A stretch of DNA of 64,000 bases from Bacillus sp. B-jedd (GTDB taxonomy: Bacteria; Bacillota; Bacilli; Bacillales; Cytobacillaceae): NCBI RefSeq assembly GCF_000821085.1, contig NZ_CCXR01000001.1, positions 4,051,001 to 4,115,000 of the forward strand, given 5' to 3'. Below are positions 40,130 to 50,092 of this stretch, piece after piece. The notes under the pieces were generated by a model, which ran no database searches, was not told the origin of the DNA, and saw only the letters and a program-made list of their open reading frames with translations. A program made the position numbers and the translations under genes. Each line of letters begins with the position of its first letter. Positions within the stretch are counted from its first letter, which is position 1.

Positions 40130-40167
40130 TCAAAAAGTGCCTGCTCCATGTTGGATACAGGCACTTT
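40130..40167 (-). terminator. Terminator of speB
   Basis: Stem AAAGTGCCTG/CAGGCACTTT with minus-strand TTTTTG, about 65 bp downstream of the speB stop. Confidence 0.85.
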
Positions 40168-40232
40168 CTTTTGCAGAAAATATTTACAGATTTATATTCC
40201 GGCCCATTTCGGGTGGGATTTTTGCAAAAAGC

Positions 40233-41105
40233 TTACTTCACCCAGCCAAGCAGCATTTCGCGGATGAGCTTGCTCGCGGTGTTGGCGGTCTGTTCGGAGT
40301 TGTCGTAAATCGGCGCAACTTCGACTAGGTCGGCTCCGACGACTTTCACATCGGACCGGGCAATCTCATGGATCGAAGCGAGCAGCTCGCGGGAAGTGAT
40401 GCCGCCTGCATCAACCGTTCCGGTGCCTGGCGCGTGGGCCGGGTCAAGGACATCGATGTCAATTGTCACATAAACCGGGCGTCCGGCAAGCTTCGGCAAA
40501 ATTTCCTTTAGCGGCTGATGGACGTCAAACTTGGAAATGTGCATCCCGACACTCTTGGCCCAATCGAATTCTTCCTTCATTCCTGAACGGATTCCGAACG
40601 AATATACGTTGGAAGGCCCGATATGCTCGGCAATCTTCCGGATCGGCGTCGAGTGGGAAAGCGGTTCGCCTTCATAGTTTTCGCGCAGATCGGTATGCGC
40701 GTCCATATGGATGATCGCAAGGTCCGGATATTTTTTGTAAACGGCCTTCATGACAGGCCAAGAAACAAGGTGCTCGCCGCCCATTCCGAACGGAAACTTC
40801 CCTGCCGCCAAAACCTTGTCCACGAATTCCTCAATCAAATCAAGGCTTTTTTGCGCGTTGCCGAACGGAAGCGGGATATCACCGGCATCGAAGTATTTTA
40901 CATCCTCAAGCTCGCGGTCGAGATACGGGCTGTATTCTTCCAGGCCAATCGACACTTCACGGATCCTCGACGGACCGAAACGGGAACCGGGGCGGTAGCT
41001 GACAGTCCAATCCATCGGCATGCCGTAGAGGACTACTTGGCTTTCTTCAAAATCAGGATGGCTTTTGATAAATACATTTCCTGAATACGCTTCATCAAAT
41101 CGCAT
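40233..41105 (-). CDS. speB: Agmatinase
   Basis: 290 residues from ATG 41105 (GGAAAGGAAAATG upstream). It hydrolyses agmatine to putrescine and urea. The binuclear manganese site is built from GGEHLVSWP, DAHTDLRENY and TIDIDVLDPAHAPGTGT, all intact. The frame extends 30 codons upstream without support. It is 97 bp downstream of speE on the same strand; the pair makes putrescine and then spermidine. Confidence 0.96.
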   Translation of the reverse strand: MRFDEAYSGNVFIKSHPDFEESQVVLYGMPMDWTVSYRPGSRFGPSRIREVSIGLEEYSPYLDRELEDVKYFDAGDIPLPFGNAQKSLDLIEEFVDKVLAAGKFPFGMGGEHLVSWPVMKAVYKKYPDLAIIHMDAHTDLRENYEGEPLSHSTPIRKIAEHIGPSNVYSFGIRSGMKEEFDWAKSVGMHISKFDVHQPLKEILPKLAGRPVYVTIDIDVLDPAHAPGTGTVDAGGITSRELLASIHEIARSDVKVVGADLVEVAPIYDNSEQTANTASKLIREMLLGWVK

Positions 41106-41202
41106 CGTACATTTTCCTTTCCAGGCACAGCGAGAGGGAGACATGGCCTCCCTCCCTGCGCGTTCATGAATTTTTATTGGTAACTTTTTTGGCAAAGGCC
41201 GT

Positions 41203-42033
41203 TTACTTCACTAGATCTCCAACGAATTTAGGTAAAACAAACGCCGCTTTGTGGAGTTCTTTCGTGTAGTACTTTGTTTCAATCTCATGGAAGCGGTCTT
41301 CCGATACTTCAAGCGGATCGTATTTCTTCGAGCCGATTGTGAAGGCCCACATGCCGCTCGGGTAAGTCGGGATATTGGCAATATACAGGCGGGTGATCGG
41401 GAAAATCTCCTTCACATCGCGCTGGACATCACGGATGAGGTCCGCCTTGAACCAAGGGTTGTCCGACTGGGCAACAAACAGGCCATCTTCCTTCAACGCC
41501 TTGGAAATGCCTGCATAGAAGCCTTTCGTGAACAGGTTGACAGCCGGGCCGACCGGTTCAGTCGAATCGACCATGATGACGTCATAGGCATTTTCACTTT
41601 CAGCGATATGCATGAAGCCGTCGCCAACCTTTACATCGACGCGAGGATCGTCAAGCTTCCCGGCGATCTCCGGCAAAAATTCCTTCGAATACTCAATAAC
41701 CTTGCCATCGATATCGACAAGCGTCGCCTTTTTCACCGATGGGTGCTTTAGCACTTCACGGATGACGCCGCCATCGCCGCCGCCGACAACGAGAACGTTT
41801 TCAGGGTTTGGATGGGTAAACAGTGGCACATGCGCGACCATTTCATGATAGACGAATTCGTCCTTGATGGATGTCATGACCATGCCGTCAAGCAGGAGCA
41901 TGTTGCCCCACTCTTCTGTTTCGACCATCTCAAGCATTTGAAAATCTGTCTGTTCTGTATGTAAGGTGCGTTTCACTTTCATTGTAATTCCGAAGTTTTC
42001 AGTCTGTTTCTCAGTAAACCAAAGTCCACCCAT
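41203..42033 (-). CDS. speE: Spermidine synthase
   Basis: 276 residues from ATG 42033, the same length as the B. subtilis enzyme. It transfers aminopropyl from decarboxylated SAM to putrescine. Motifs: [33 protein letters not shown] (nucleotide-binding), [16 protein letters not shown] and the catalytic [13 protein letters not shown]. The frame opens 25 codons upstream, but GAAAGGAAG is placed for this ATG. Neighbours are speB and, divergently, pbpG. Confidence 0.96.
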   Translation of the reverse strand: MGGLWFTEKQTENFGITMKVKRTLHTEQTDFQMLEMVETEEWGNMLLLDGMVMTSIKDEFVYHEMVAHVPLFTHPNPENVLVVGGGDGGVIREVLKHPSVKKATLVDIDGKVIEYSKEFLPEIAGKLDDPRVDVKVGDGFMHIAESENAYDVIMVDSTEPVGPAVNLFTKGFYAGISKALKEDGLFVAQSDNPWFKADLIRDVQRDVKEIFPITRLYIANIPTYPSGMWAFTIGSKKYDPLEVSEDRFHEIETKYYTKELHKAAFVLPKFVGDLVK

Positions 42034-42347
42034 TTCCATCTTCCTTTCAAAATTGATTTCCCGGCAGGCTACATTTTTTGCAAGAATAAGCGCCAGTGAA
42101 GCGGGCAATAGTCTGCCCCATTTTCATCGGGCAGTAACCCCCACGAATGGAAATTTCACTTTATTGCTATACTTCCCCAAACCGGTAAATGCAAACATGA
42201 GAAAAGTATAGTGGAAACACGTGAAATTGCAAGAAAAACTTTCGGTTGGGATTGGCAAATGTTTAAAAAACTCCCTTTCTTTTCATACTGTATGTATGGC
42301 CCGGTTTATGGGCGATTTTTCCTGAGGGAAAGTGAAGGGGTGAGAAG

Positions 42348-44438
42348 ATGGAAACGATGACTGGGCAGGGGTTCAAAAGAGTTGTCAAATATATGAGGGC
42401 GGCGTTTTTTCTTGGCCTGTTCGGTTCGGCGGCCCTGGCAATTGCCGCGCTCCTGATTCTTGTTTATGCCAAAGTGCTTGGCCCGCCCCCGCTTGCCGTT
42501 CCCCAATCAACGTTATATTACGCGGATGACGGGACGGTCATCGGCGAAACCAGCTATGGGCAAAAGAGATATTGGGTGCCGCTCAATAAGATGTCACCCT
42601 ATCTCGTTGAGGCGACCATCTCAATTGAAGACCGGAAATTTTTCGAACATAGCGGCTTTGACCTGAAACGGATTGCCGGTGCTGCGATTGCCGATATAAA
42701 AGCATTCGGGAAAGTCCAGGGCGCCAGCACGGTCACGCAGCAATACGCGCGGAATCTTTTCCTCGAGCATGATAAAACATGGACGAGGAAGCTGAAAGAA
42801 GCCCTCTACGCCATCAGGCTGGAAATGAATTATTCAAAGGAACAAATTCTTGAAGGTTATTTAAATACAATCTATTATGGTAACCGGGCATATGGCATCC
42901 AAGCCGCGAGCCAGTACTATTTCGGCAAAAATGCCGCCGACCTTACGCTTGCGGAAGCTTCGATGCTCGCCGGCATTCCGAAAGGCCCCGGCGCGTTTTC
43001 GCCGTTTGCGTCGATGGAAAGAGCGAAGCAAAGACAAGGGATTATTTTGCAGGCGATGGCCAAAAATGGCTATATAAAACCCGCCGAGGCGGAAACGGCA
43101 TCTACGGCGAATCTTGCGCTTACCGGGACCGACCCAAGCAGGAAAATTAAAAAAGCAGCTTACTTCCAGGACGCTGTTGCCGCCGCCCTGAAAAACCAGC
43201 TTGGCCTGAACGAGCGGGCTATTGCCCTCGGCGGCCTGCGCGTGTATACAACCATTGATGTAAAACAGCAGGAAGCAGCGGAAAAACAAATCAATTCCGT
43301 CATTGCTTCAGGGTCGGACATACAGGCGGCGCTTGTCGCAGTCAATCCGAAAAACGGACATGTCAAAGCGATGGCCGGTGGGCGCGATTACGAAAAAAGC
43401 CCATTCAACCGGGCCGTCCAGGCAAAGCGTGAGCCCGGTTCAACCATCAAGCCCTTTCTTTATTACGCAGCGTTGGGGCACGGCTACACTCCTTCGACAA
43501 CGGTCAGGAGCGAGCTGACTACCTTCCGATTTGAAAACGGACAGCCAGATTACACGCCCCATAACTACAACAATAAATATGCGGATGGCGAAATTACTCT
43601 GGCCCAGGCACTGGCTGTCTCCGATAATGTGTATGCCGTAAAAACCCATTTGTTTTTGGGGGAAGAAACACTTGTTAATGAAGCAGCGAAATTCGGACTG
43701 ACGACTCCGATGGCAAAAGTCCCTTCCCTGGCGCTCGGCACTTCCGGAGTACGCGTCCTCGAAATGGCCAATGCCTACAGCCTGTTCGCCAATGGCGGCA
43801 AGAAGGTCGAGCCGACGCTCATTACCCGGGTCGAAACCGCCAATGGCAAAATTATTTACGAAAAAGAGGACAGCGAGGAACAAATCCTCGACCCGGCAAG
43901 AGCATATGTGATGACGCAATTGATGATGGGCGTGTTCGACACGAAACTGAATGGCTACGCCAACGTGACAGGCAGTACTATCTTGAAAGGGATGACAAGG
44001 CCATATGCCGGTAAATCCGGTTCCACCCCGACGGACAGCTGGATGATCGGCTTCACGCCGCAACTCGTCTCTGCGGTCTGGACCGGCTATGATGATGCTC
44101 GCAAAATTGAAAGCGTCCCTGAAAAGTCGTATGCCAAACAAATTTGGGTCCGGTTCATGGAGGAAGCGTTGCACGGCAAGCCAATTAAACCATTCAAGGT
44201 GCCGCGCGAGGGTGTGACCGGAGTGTATGTCGATGTGGCGAACGGCAAGCTTGCGACAAAGGAATGCCCGGTCCGGCGCTTCACATATTTCGAATCCGGC
44301 ACCGAGCCAGTCGAATACTGCACCGACCATCTGGAGCATGGCAGCATTGAGGAAGGCACCCGCGGAAAAGGACAGGATGGCGAAATCCGCAAACCCGGGA
44401 AAACGTGGTATAAACGGCTTTGGGATTGGGGAGAATGA
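42348..44438 (+). CDS. pbpG: Class A penicillin-binding protein (PbpG/YwhE type)
   Basis: 696 residues: short cytoplasmic end, one membrane helix (~19-42), a GT51 glycosyltransferase domain with catalytic E94 in EDRKFFEHSG and GASTVTQQYARN, then a transpeptidase domain with S365-x-x-K368 (PGSTIKP), S425-D-N427 and K556-S-G. It polymerises and cross-links peptidoglycan. Its place between speE and ywhD matches B. subtilis PbpG, a sigma-F-dependent spore-wall enzyme; no convincing sigma-F promoter could be fixed here. AAGGGGTGAG precedes the ATG. Confidence 0.93.
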   Translation: METMTGQGFKRVVKYMRAAFFLGLFGSAALAIAALLILVYAKVLGPPPLAVPQSTLYYADDGTVIGETSYGQKRYWVPLNKMSPYLVEATISIEDRKFFEHSGFDLKRIAGAAIADIKAFGKVQGASTVTQQYARNLFLEHDKTWTRKLKEALYAIRLEMNYSKEQILEGYLNTIYYGNRAYGIQAASQYYFGKNAADLTLAEASMLAGIPKGPGAFSPFASMERAKQRQGIILQAMAKNGYIKPAEAETASTANLALTGTDPSRKIKKAAYFQDAVAAALKNQLGLNERAIALGGLRVYTTIDVKQQEAAEKQINSVIASGSDIQAALVAVNPKNGHVKAMAGGRDYEKSPFNRAVQAKREPGSTIKPFLYYAALGHGYTPSTTVRSELTTFRFENGQPDYTPHNYNNKYADGEITLAQALAVSDNVYAVKTHLFLGEETLVNEAAKFGLTTPMAKVPSLALGTSGVRVLEMANAYSLFANGGKKVEPTLITRVETANGKIIYEKEDSEEQILDPARAYVMTQLMMGVFDTKLNGYANVTGSTILKGMTRPYAGKSGSTPTDSWMIGFTPQLVSAVWTGYDDARKIESVPEKSYAKQIWVRFMEEALHGKPIKPFKVPREGVTGVYVDVANGKLATKECPVRRFTYFESGTEPVEYCTDHLEHGSIEEGTRGKGQDGEIRKPGKTWYKRLWDWGE

Positions 44439-44477
44439 CTCGTTTGGCGGCAATCTCTAAAATAGGAACTAAGTTTG

Positions 44478-44513
44478 GCAGCCGGAATGATCCGGCTGCC
44501 TTCTGTTCTTTTT
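44478..44513 (+). terminator. Terminator of pbpG
   Basis: Perfect stem GGCAGCCGGA/TCCGGCTGCC followed by TTCTGTTCTTTTT. Confidence 0.85.
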
Positions 44514-44540
44514 CGAACAATCTTCGAAATTCACTTTAGT

Positions 44541-44576
44541 TAAATTAAACAAGCCCATCCAGAAGGACAGGCTTGT
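44541..44576 (-). terminator. Terminator of ywhD
   Basis: Stem ACAAGCC/GGCTTGT with minus-strand TTTAATTTAAC. Confidence 0.7.
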
Positions 44577-44624
44577 TAATCACTTTTATTCAATTACCAG
44601 CAAACATAAGCGAGATATCCATGA

Positions 44625-45134
44625 TTACTGGACAGCCAACCCATTTTTCAGCTCCTCCGAGGAATTCTCCCAAAACGCTTCGTTGTGCGCTTTCAAGAAA
44701 TCGGTGAGGATTTTTTTCGATTTGTCGTCCATATGGTCGACGATGATGTAACGTTTGAGCGATTTGTCCATCCGGTTGACATGCTCCGGAAGCGACTTGT
44801 AGCCGCGGCGGATTTCACGGTTGATGGTCATTTCGCATGCTGTCACTCCGGCATAGTAAGGGCCATTTTCGTTCCTGTCAATTGTCACCCAGATGAGCCA
44901 GTATGGCTTCGCATCAGGGACATCTTCTTTATTCGGCAAGAACTTGATGCCTTTTTCGGCGACGCTGCGTGCGTGCATGGCGCCGACGTCAATGACCGCT
45001 TCGCCCTCTTCCACATCGATGATGACCGGTGAAATATTATCGAGCGTCAGCGACCCTTTACCAAATCCTTTATGATTATCAAGCGGGTCGGTTTTGATTA
45101 TGTTAAACCCGACTTTTTTCTTTTTTTGTTCCAC
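44625..45134 (-). CDS. ywhD: YwhD family protein
   Basis: 169 residues from GTG 45134; homologues begin just before the conserved FNIIK-x-DPLD-x-HKGFG. Further conserved blocks are SPVIIDVEEGEAVIDVGAMHA, KPYWLIWVTIDR, PYYAGVTACEM and GYKSLPEHVNRMDKSLKR. A Firmicute family of unknown function. GGGAGG and AAAGGA both precede the GTG. The open frame to 45218 runs toward the interspersed repeat at 45252 and is not supported. Confidence 0.9.
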   Translation of the reverse strand: MEQKKKKVGFNIIKTDPLDNHKGFGKGSLTLDNISPVIIDVEEGEAVIDVGAMHARSVAEKGIKFLPNKEDVPDAKPYWLIWVTIDRNENGPYYAGVTACEMTINREIRRGYKSLPEHVNRMDKSLKRYIIVDHMDDKSKKILTDFLKAHNEAFWENSSEELKNGLAVQ

Positions 45135-45251
45135 TTTATCCTTTACCTCCCTGCAAAAACTGACTCTATTCTCATTCCGGGCACCTGCTCCGCATATGCC
45201 CTCAGTTTGAATTAACACAGATTTAATCTAGAGGCTCTGCTATCCTTGATT

Positions 45252-45465
45252 GTTGATTTCCACTCCGGGGACATGCTTTCCGCGGGGCGAAGCATCTACC
45301 TGAATTTGCTTCGTGCAGCTTTGCGACGAGCTGAAGGTTCACTTCCTCGAATAGTCTGTGGCGCAGGAGCAGTCTTTTTGGAGCCTCCTCGGCGTCTATG
45401 ACGCCTGTGGGGTCTCCACGTGCCGCTTCATCCCGCCGGAGTCAGCCCCCTCCGTTTCAATCAAC
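45252..45465 (-). repeat. Interspersed GTTGATT...AATCAAC repeat, copy 2 (214 bp, inverted)
   Basis: Reads GTTGATTTCCACTCCGGGGAC at its left end and CCGTTTCAATCAAC at its right; its complement matches copies 1 and 3 nearly base for base, including the CTTCGTGCAGCTTTGCGACGAG block. It lies between ywhD and ywhC, and no gene is present in the 368-bp gap. Confidence 0.88.
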
Positions 45466-45502
45466 TCATTTAAAATCAACACTCACCTTAAACTGAGCTA
45501 AT

Positions 45503-46159
45503 CTAAATGAAAAACGATAAGAAAAATTCATACATTCCGTCTGCTATTGCTGGCAGGATGACTCTGAAAACCGGCCAGATCGTATAATCGCCAAGCGGCG
45601 TCAGGACGAGGATCAGAAAAATCAGTGATCCGTAGTTTTCATACTGGGTCATTTTTGCCCGGATTCCGCCAGGGGCCAAATCCTCCACTATGCGGTAGCC
45701 GTCGAGCGGCGGGAGCGGCATCAGGTTGAAGACGAACAGGACGAGATTCAGCCAGATGAATGTGTTCAAAAATTCGAGCATGGTTTCCGCGAACGCCCCA
45801 TCAGCGCCAAAACGGCCGAGACTGAAAAAGACGATAAAGCCGATTGAAGCAAGGATGAAGTTGCTGATCGGACCCGCGACCGAAACGAGGATTCCCGCTA
45901 AACGGGGATTTTTGAAAAAGAAGCGGTTGACAGGAACCGGACGTGCCCAGCCGAAGCCAACGACGAAAATCATAATCGCCCCGATCGGGTCGATATGCTT
46001 AACCGGATTCAGCGTCAGCCTTCCCTGGTTTTTCGCCGTGTTGTCGCCAAATTTCCAGGCTGTGTAAGCATGCGCGAATTCGTGCACTGAAAAGGCAATG
46101 ACAAGTGTCAGTGCGGCAAAGACGAATTTTTCTACTGTATTATACGGAAAAAGGCTCAA
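45503..46159 (-). CDS. ywhC: Site-2-protease-type membrane metalloprotease (M50), YwhC
   Basis: 218 residues from TTG 46159 (AGGGGGA site). A multi-helix membrane protein with the zinc motif HEFAH (in AFSVHEFAHAYTAWKFGD) in an early helix and the third ligand in NLMPLPPLDGYRIVEDL. Small single-domain members of this family lack PDZ domains. The substrate is unknown in Bacillus. Confidence 0.9.
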   Translation of the reverse strand: MSLFPYNTVEKFVFAALTLVIAFSVHEFAHAYTAWKFGDNTAKNQGRLTLNPVKHIDPIGAIMIFVVGFGWARPVPVNRFFFKNPRLAGILVSVAGPISNFILASIGFIVFFSLGRFGADGAFAETMLEFLNTFIWLNLVLFVFNLMPLPPLDGYRIVEDLAPGGIRAKMTQYENYGSLIFLILVLTPLGDYTIWPVFRVILPAIADGMYEFFLSFFI

Positions 46160-46356
46160 AGTTTTTCCCCCTGTGTGTGGTTTTTCTATCTATATGCAAA
46201 AAAATGCCCGCGCAGCCGCTGCATTCTTTTGCCCGGCAACACTTTCCTTCAAGTATACAATAATTTGGCAGAGAAATGAAAATCGCCTGCCCCCGCTTGC
46301 GGTTTTTTTCGAATTGTGGAAAACTGAAATCACTTACATAAGAGGAGGAATGGATT

Positions 46357-46542
46357 ATGCCGATTGTAACCGTGAAAATGCTTGAGGGCCGGACGGATGA
46401 ACAGAAAAGAGCGCTCGTCGAAAAAGTGACCGACGCTGTCGTCGAAGCTGCCGGGGCTCCGAAAGAGAACGTCACCGTCATTATTGAGGAAATGGCTAAA
46501 AACCATTACGCGAAAGCTGGCGTCAGGGCAAGCGACCAATAG
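46357..46542 (+). CDS. ywhB: 4-oxalocrotonate tautomerase family enzyme YwhB
   Basis: 61 residues. After removal of Met, Pro1 (PIVTVKMLEGRTDEQKRALVEKVTDAV) is the catalytic base; R11 of the family is in LEGRT. A small hexameric tautomerase; the physiological substrate in Bacillus is unknown. GAGGAGGAATGG precedes the ATG. It is transcribed alone on the plus strand between ywhC and ywgA. Confidence 0.92.
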   Translation: MPIVTVKMLEGRTDEQKRALVEKVTDAVVEAAGAPKENVTVIIEEMAKNHYAKAGVRASDQ

Positions 46543-46585
46543 GCCAGACCTTACCGCCGCCTGTGAATCCCTGCGATAATACCAT

Positions 46586-46622
46586 AAAAGCTAAGCCCCT
46601 TCTAGTGGAGCTTAGCTTTTTC
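46586..46622. terminator. Bidirectional terminator shared by ywhB and ywgA
   Basis: Stem AAAAGCTAAG/CTTAGCTTTT with T-runs on both sides. The right arm includes the last codons and stop of ywgA. Confidence 0.75.
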
Positions 46623-47111
46623 CTTTAAAGAGCGGATATATTCATACGCTTCGTCAACTTCTTCCTGGGTATAACGCTGGCTGCTTTTCAAGGTAAAGAC
46701 CTTCTCGGCCACCTCGGGCTTTTCGAGATTGTCAAAATAAAGAACCGTGGAGACCAGCTCAAGGAACCGTGCGCTTTGCCCATTCATGTCGGCGAGACAA
46801 TCGGCCAGGTTCGGCATGTCAATCCCGCTCATCCCCAAAAACTCCTTGCCCGCTTCAGTAAGGCAATAGCGGTATTGGCTGTAGCCGCCCTTGTTTTCCT
46901 TGCATTCCTCAAGGAAGCCCATATTGCAAAGTTCCTCGACGCGGAGGGTCAGCTCTTCCGAGTAAGGTCCGTAGAAATGGAACTGAAATCGTTCCTGAAA
47001 AGGAAAGGCCATTTTTTTTGCGATAAATATCATTTTCTGCAATTTTTTACGTCCGACAATCTCACCTGAAACCATTACGGCATGCATCAGCCTTGCATGA
47101 TCATTTAACAA
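46602..47111 (-). CDS. ywgA: YwgA family protein
   Basis: 169 residues from TTG 47111 (AGGAG about ten bases upstream). The pattern GRKKLQKMIFIAKKMAFPFQERFQFHFYGPYSEELTLRVEELCNMGFLEE resembles the winged-helix/Panacea-like (SocA) domain seen in some antitoxins and phage proteins. The YwgA family itself has no proven role. Its stop codon lies in a bidirectional terminator. Confidence 0.82.
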   Translation of the reverse strand: MLNDHARLMHAVMVSGEIVGRKKLQKMIFIAKKMAFPFQERFQFHFYGPYSEELTLRVEELCNMGFLEECKENKGGYSQYRYCLTEAGKEFLGMSGIDMPNLADCLADMNGQSARFLELVSTVLYFDNLEKPEVAEKVFTLKSSQRYTQEEVDEAYEYIRSLKEKAKLH

Positions 47112-47208
47112 ACCTCTTCATCTCCTGCTCCCCTATTTATGAAAGGGCGTCTTTTTAAGGCGGGAGTTGCCTTTCTCCGGGTACTTGATCCCGGGAATCC
47201 CGTCTCTT

Positions 47209-48507
47209 CTAAAAGTCCAGAATGCTGCGAATCTGCTTTTTTATATTTTTTTTGGAAGAATCATCTGACAGAATGTCTGCCGGGTAATACAGCTTGTGGT
47301 CGGTCCTTCTTTTGCCGGAAATGGCCTCGACGATTTCCGATTCACGCGAAAGCTCGCGCAAGTCCCCATTTTTCATTAAAAGGTTAATCGGCAGCCTTTC
47401 CTCTTCCTCCCCCGGCCGATAAAAATCGTACGGCAGGTCCGAGGACGAGTCGACAACAAGATAGTATTCCGGGTCAATGCCCGCTTTCTGGAACAACCCA
47501 GTCAGCTCGGCCAGTTTTTTATATTCCTTGGCGGGGTCGAACTCTGCAAACTTAAACAGGTTGCGGTTCACAAACCTCCGGCATAAGTCGCTCAGGATGG
47601 CATCCTCTTCGTCCTGCCACATTTGGAAATAGTAGAGGATGATCGATTCATCGAGCTTTAGGTAGTCTTCAAGGGTCAGTTTCCCTTCAAAAACCGAATA
47701 AAAATGCAGCGGATCATGCTTAAATGCATAATTCCGGCTGTGGAGGTCTTTTGCGCGGTGGAGGATTTTCGTCAGAATCACTTCCGCCCCACGCGATACA
47801 GGATGGAAATACACTTGCCAGTACATCTGGTACCGGCTCATTATGTAGTCTTCAATCGCGTGCATGCCGCTATGTTTAAAAACAACTTGGTCCTCACGCG
47901 GCCTCATGACGCGGAGAATCCGTTCCATATCGAAAAATCCGTAACTGACGCCTGTAAAATACGCGTCACGTTGAAGGTAATCCATCCGGTCGGCATCAAT
48001 CTGGCTTGAAATCAGGCTGACGACCTGCTTTTTGTCCGATGTTTTCGCGATGACTTCGGCAACCTGCCTCGGGAAATCAGCGCCTGCCCTCGCAAGAATC
48101 CTATTAACCTCTGTATTTCCGAGAATGATCGCCCGGGTAAATTCCTCGTGGTCAAGGTCGAATACCTTTTCAAACGCGTGCGAAAACGGGCCGTGGCCGA
48201 GATCGTGAAGGAGTGAAGCGCATAATGCGAGGAGCCTGTCGCCCTCATCCCATTCCGGCCTTCCTGCAAAAACATCATCAACAATCCGCCGGGTAATTTC
48301 ATATACTCCGAGTGAATGATTGAAACGGCTGTGCTCCGCCCCATGGAACGTCAAAAAAGTCGTTCCCAGCTGCTTAATCCGCCGCAGCCTTTGAAATTCC
48401 TTCGTCCCAATCAAATCCCAAATTATCCTATCGCGGACATGGACATACCGATGGACCGGATCCTTAAAAACTTTCTCTTCATTCAGTTTTTCCGATAAAA
48501 ACCCCAT
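47209..48507 (-). CDS. ywfO: HD-domain phosphohydrolase YwfO
   Basis: 432 residues from ATG 48507 (GGGGAGATGG). The HD motif is intact: H in GAEHSRFNHSLGVYEITRR, HD in LCASLLHDLGHGPFSHAFE and the distal D in SQIDADRMDYLQRDAYFTGV. The family comprises dNTP triphosphohydrolase-like enzymes; the substrate here cannot be told. Full length. Confidence 0.9.
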   Translation of the reverse strand: MGFLSEKLNEEKVFKDPVHRYVHVRDRIIWDLIGTKEFQRLRRIKQLGTTFLTFHGAEHSRFNHSLGVYEITRRIVDDVFAGRPEWDEGDRLLALCASLLHDLGHGPFSHAFEKVFDLDHEEFTRAIILGNTEVNRILARAGADFPRQVAEVIAKTSDKKQVVSLISSQIDADRMDYLQRDAYFTGVSYGFFDMERILRVMRPREDQVVFKHSGMHAIEDYIMSRYQMYWQVYFHPVSRGAEVILTKILHRAKDLHSRNYAFKHDPLHFYSVFEGKLTLEDYLKLDESIILYYFQMWQDEEDAILSDLCRRFVNRNLFKFAEFDPAKEYKKLAELTGLFQKAGIDPEYYLVVDSSSDLPYDFYRPGEEEERLPINLLMKNGDLRELSRESEIVEAISGKRRTDHKLYYPADILSDDSSKKNIKKQIRSILDF

Positions 48508-48671
48508 CCATCTCCCCTGCCCCTCTAAACTTCTCTCTATTATATCCCCAATTCGACACAGAATCATCCCACTTTCAGCAAAAACCTACGGCAATTTTCG
48601 ACAGTGACTCAGGAACCGTTCCAGCTCTTCATTCTGATTCCAATAAAGCACCGGAACTGTCTCCGTCCATC

Positions 48672-48703
48672 AAAAAATCACCCTGCCGGCAGCAAGGGTG
48701 ATT
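48672..48703 (-). terminator. Terminator of the 48715 gene
   Basis: Stem AATCACCCT..GC/GC.AGGGTGATT with minus-strand TTTTTTG. Confidence 0.8.
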
Positions 48704-48714
48704 GGTGCGTTGTT

Positions 48715-48936
48715 TTATTTGATTTTTTTGCCGACCTTTTCCATGAGTTCGTCTTCTGTTAGCGCAGCCAGAGGTCGGTTGTTGACGAAGGCGAATGTTT
48801 TTTTGCGGCCTGGGCCACAGTAGGATTGGCAGCCGATTTCAATTTTTGCTTCAGGGTCGAGCTGTTTCAGCCGTGGAATGAGCGTCTTCAGATTGACTGC
48901 CTGGCAGTCATCACACACGCGGAACTCATTTGGCAT
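48715..48936 (-). CDS. Small cysteine-rich DUF1450/UPF0741-type protein (YwzC-like)
   Basis: 73 residues from ATG 48936 (GGAAAGGA upstream). [56 protein letters not shown] shows four cysteines in C-x2-C and C-x3-C pairs and a C-terminal TEDELMEKV, as in the DUF1450/UPF0741 family; a thioredoxin-like ferredoxin fold is plausible. Function is unknown. An upstream ATG (48960) has no ribosome-binding site. Confidence 0.8.
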   Translation of the reverse strand: MPNEFRVCDDCQAVNLKTLIPRLKQLDPEAKIEIGCQSYCGPGRKKTFAFVNNRPLAALTEDELMEKVGKKIK

Positions 48937-49218
48937 TCCATTCAAATCCTTTCCGTTCATCAATCTATATTAAAAACTCAGTTAATTTTGGCTAATGTCC
49001 TACCGTATTTTACTGCTTCTTTGCCGTCAATGCAAGCCGTCCGGCGGTTTACAGTCTACTATCCTTTTAATTCCCTGTATAAAACAGAAAAAAAGTGTCC
49101 AAGATAATGCTAGGAAAATAAAACAATTAAAAACAAGTGCAGGAATAGGACTTTTTTGCACAAGGAGGCTTGATTATTCATGAATACAGAAGCAAATGTT
49201 GAAAAGGAGTTGTTGGAC

Positions 49219-50016
49219 ATGAAGGTGCGCCAGGATGCCTGGACAGTGGAAGATGATTTATTGCTGGCTGAGACCGTCCTTCGCCACGTGAGGGAAGGCA
49301 GCACCCAGCTGAACGCGTTCGAGGAAGTCGGCGACAGGCTGAACAGGACGTCAGCCGCGTGCGGATTCCGCTGGAATGCCGTGGTCCGCCATAACTATGA
49401 AAAAGCGCTTCAGCTGGCGAAAAAGCAGCGGAAACAGCGCCAAAGGATACTCGGAAAAGAGCAGGGCGGCAAGAAAAAACTCCTTTATACGCCTCCCGTC
49501 GAGCTTGATGCGGTGTTAATGGAAAGCACCCCGGTAACCACAATGGAAGCAGCAGTGGAACTGACTCCCGCGGTTTCCGAACAATCGGAACAGTTCGATT
49601 TGGAAAAAATGGTCGAGGAACTGAATGCGAAAACGACGGCAAACCATCCTGCCAGACTTTCAACTTCAGCAGTCCAGCCAGGCTATTCTGTCCAGGCAGC
49701 GCCACAAGGATTGACGATGCAGGCCGTAATTGCCTTTTTGCAAAATTACGATAGTACAAGCGTGCATGCGCAAGCCTTAAAAAGTGAGAATGAAAGATTG
49801 AAGCGCGAAATCGCCAATCTGAAGAAGCAAAACGAGGAAATGGATGCAAAAATCCAGCACCTCGAGCAAAATACCGGCGTCATTCAGGAAGATTATGAAA
49901 CGCTGCTGAAAATCATGAACAAGGCGCGCAAGCTTGTCCTTTTTGAAGAAGAAGAGCGCCCTGCGACGACGTTCAAAATGGACCGGAACGGGAATCTGGA
50001 AAAAGTAGCAGAGTAA
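49219..50016 (+). CDS. rsfA: Prespore-specific regulator RsfA
   Basis: 265 residues from ATG 49219, which follows AAAAGGAG; the frame opens 13 codons earlier at 49180. The N-terminal Myb/SANT-like domain is [56 protein letters not shown] basic segment ([10 protein letters not shown]), a variable linker and a C-terminal coiled coil (~180-235; [29 protein letters not shown]) follow. In B. subtilis RsfA adjusts sigma-F-dependent transcription in the forespore. Confidence 0.92.
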   Translation: MKVRQDAWTVEDDLLLAETVLRHVREGSTQLNAFEEVGDRLNRTSAACGFRWNAVVRHNYEKALQLAKKQRKQRQRILGKEQGGKKKLLYTPPVELDAVLMESTPVTTMEAAVELTPAVSEQSEQFDLEKMVEELNAKTTANHPARLSTSAVQPGYSVQAAPQGLTMQAVIAFLQNYDSTSVHAQALKSENERLKREIANLKKQNEEMDAKIQHLEQNTGVIQEDYETLLKIMNKARKLVLFEEEERPATTFKMDRNGNLEKVAE

Positions 50017-50058
50017 TCTACGAAAATTAAAACCCGAATATCCGCAAAAGAACAATGA

Positions 50059-50092
50059 AAAGCCGTAAGCCCATTCAAGGGTTTACGGCTTT
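50059..50092. terminator. Terminator between rsfA and lipL
   Basis: Stem AAAGCCGTAA.CCC/GGG.TTACGGCTTT. The minus-strand T-run TTTTC is the better side; the stem includes the lipL stop codon. Confidence 0.75.

Noticed and set aside
42240..42345. Sigma-F or sigma-G promoter of pbpG
   Set aside because: GTATG-like -35 candidates exist, but no -10 of acceptable match stands at the right distance.
43440..44453. 337-residue minus-strand open frame
   Set aside because: Antisense to the transpeptidase half of pbpG, with no recognisable domain or start site.
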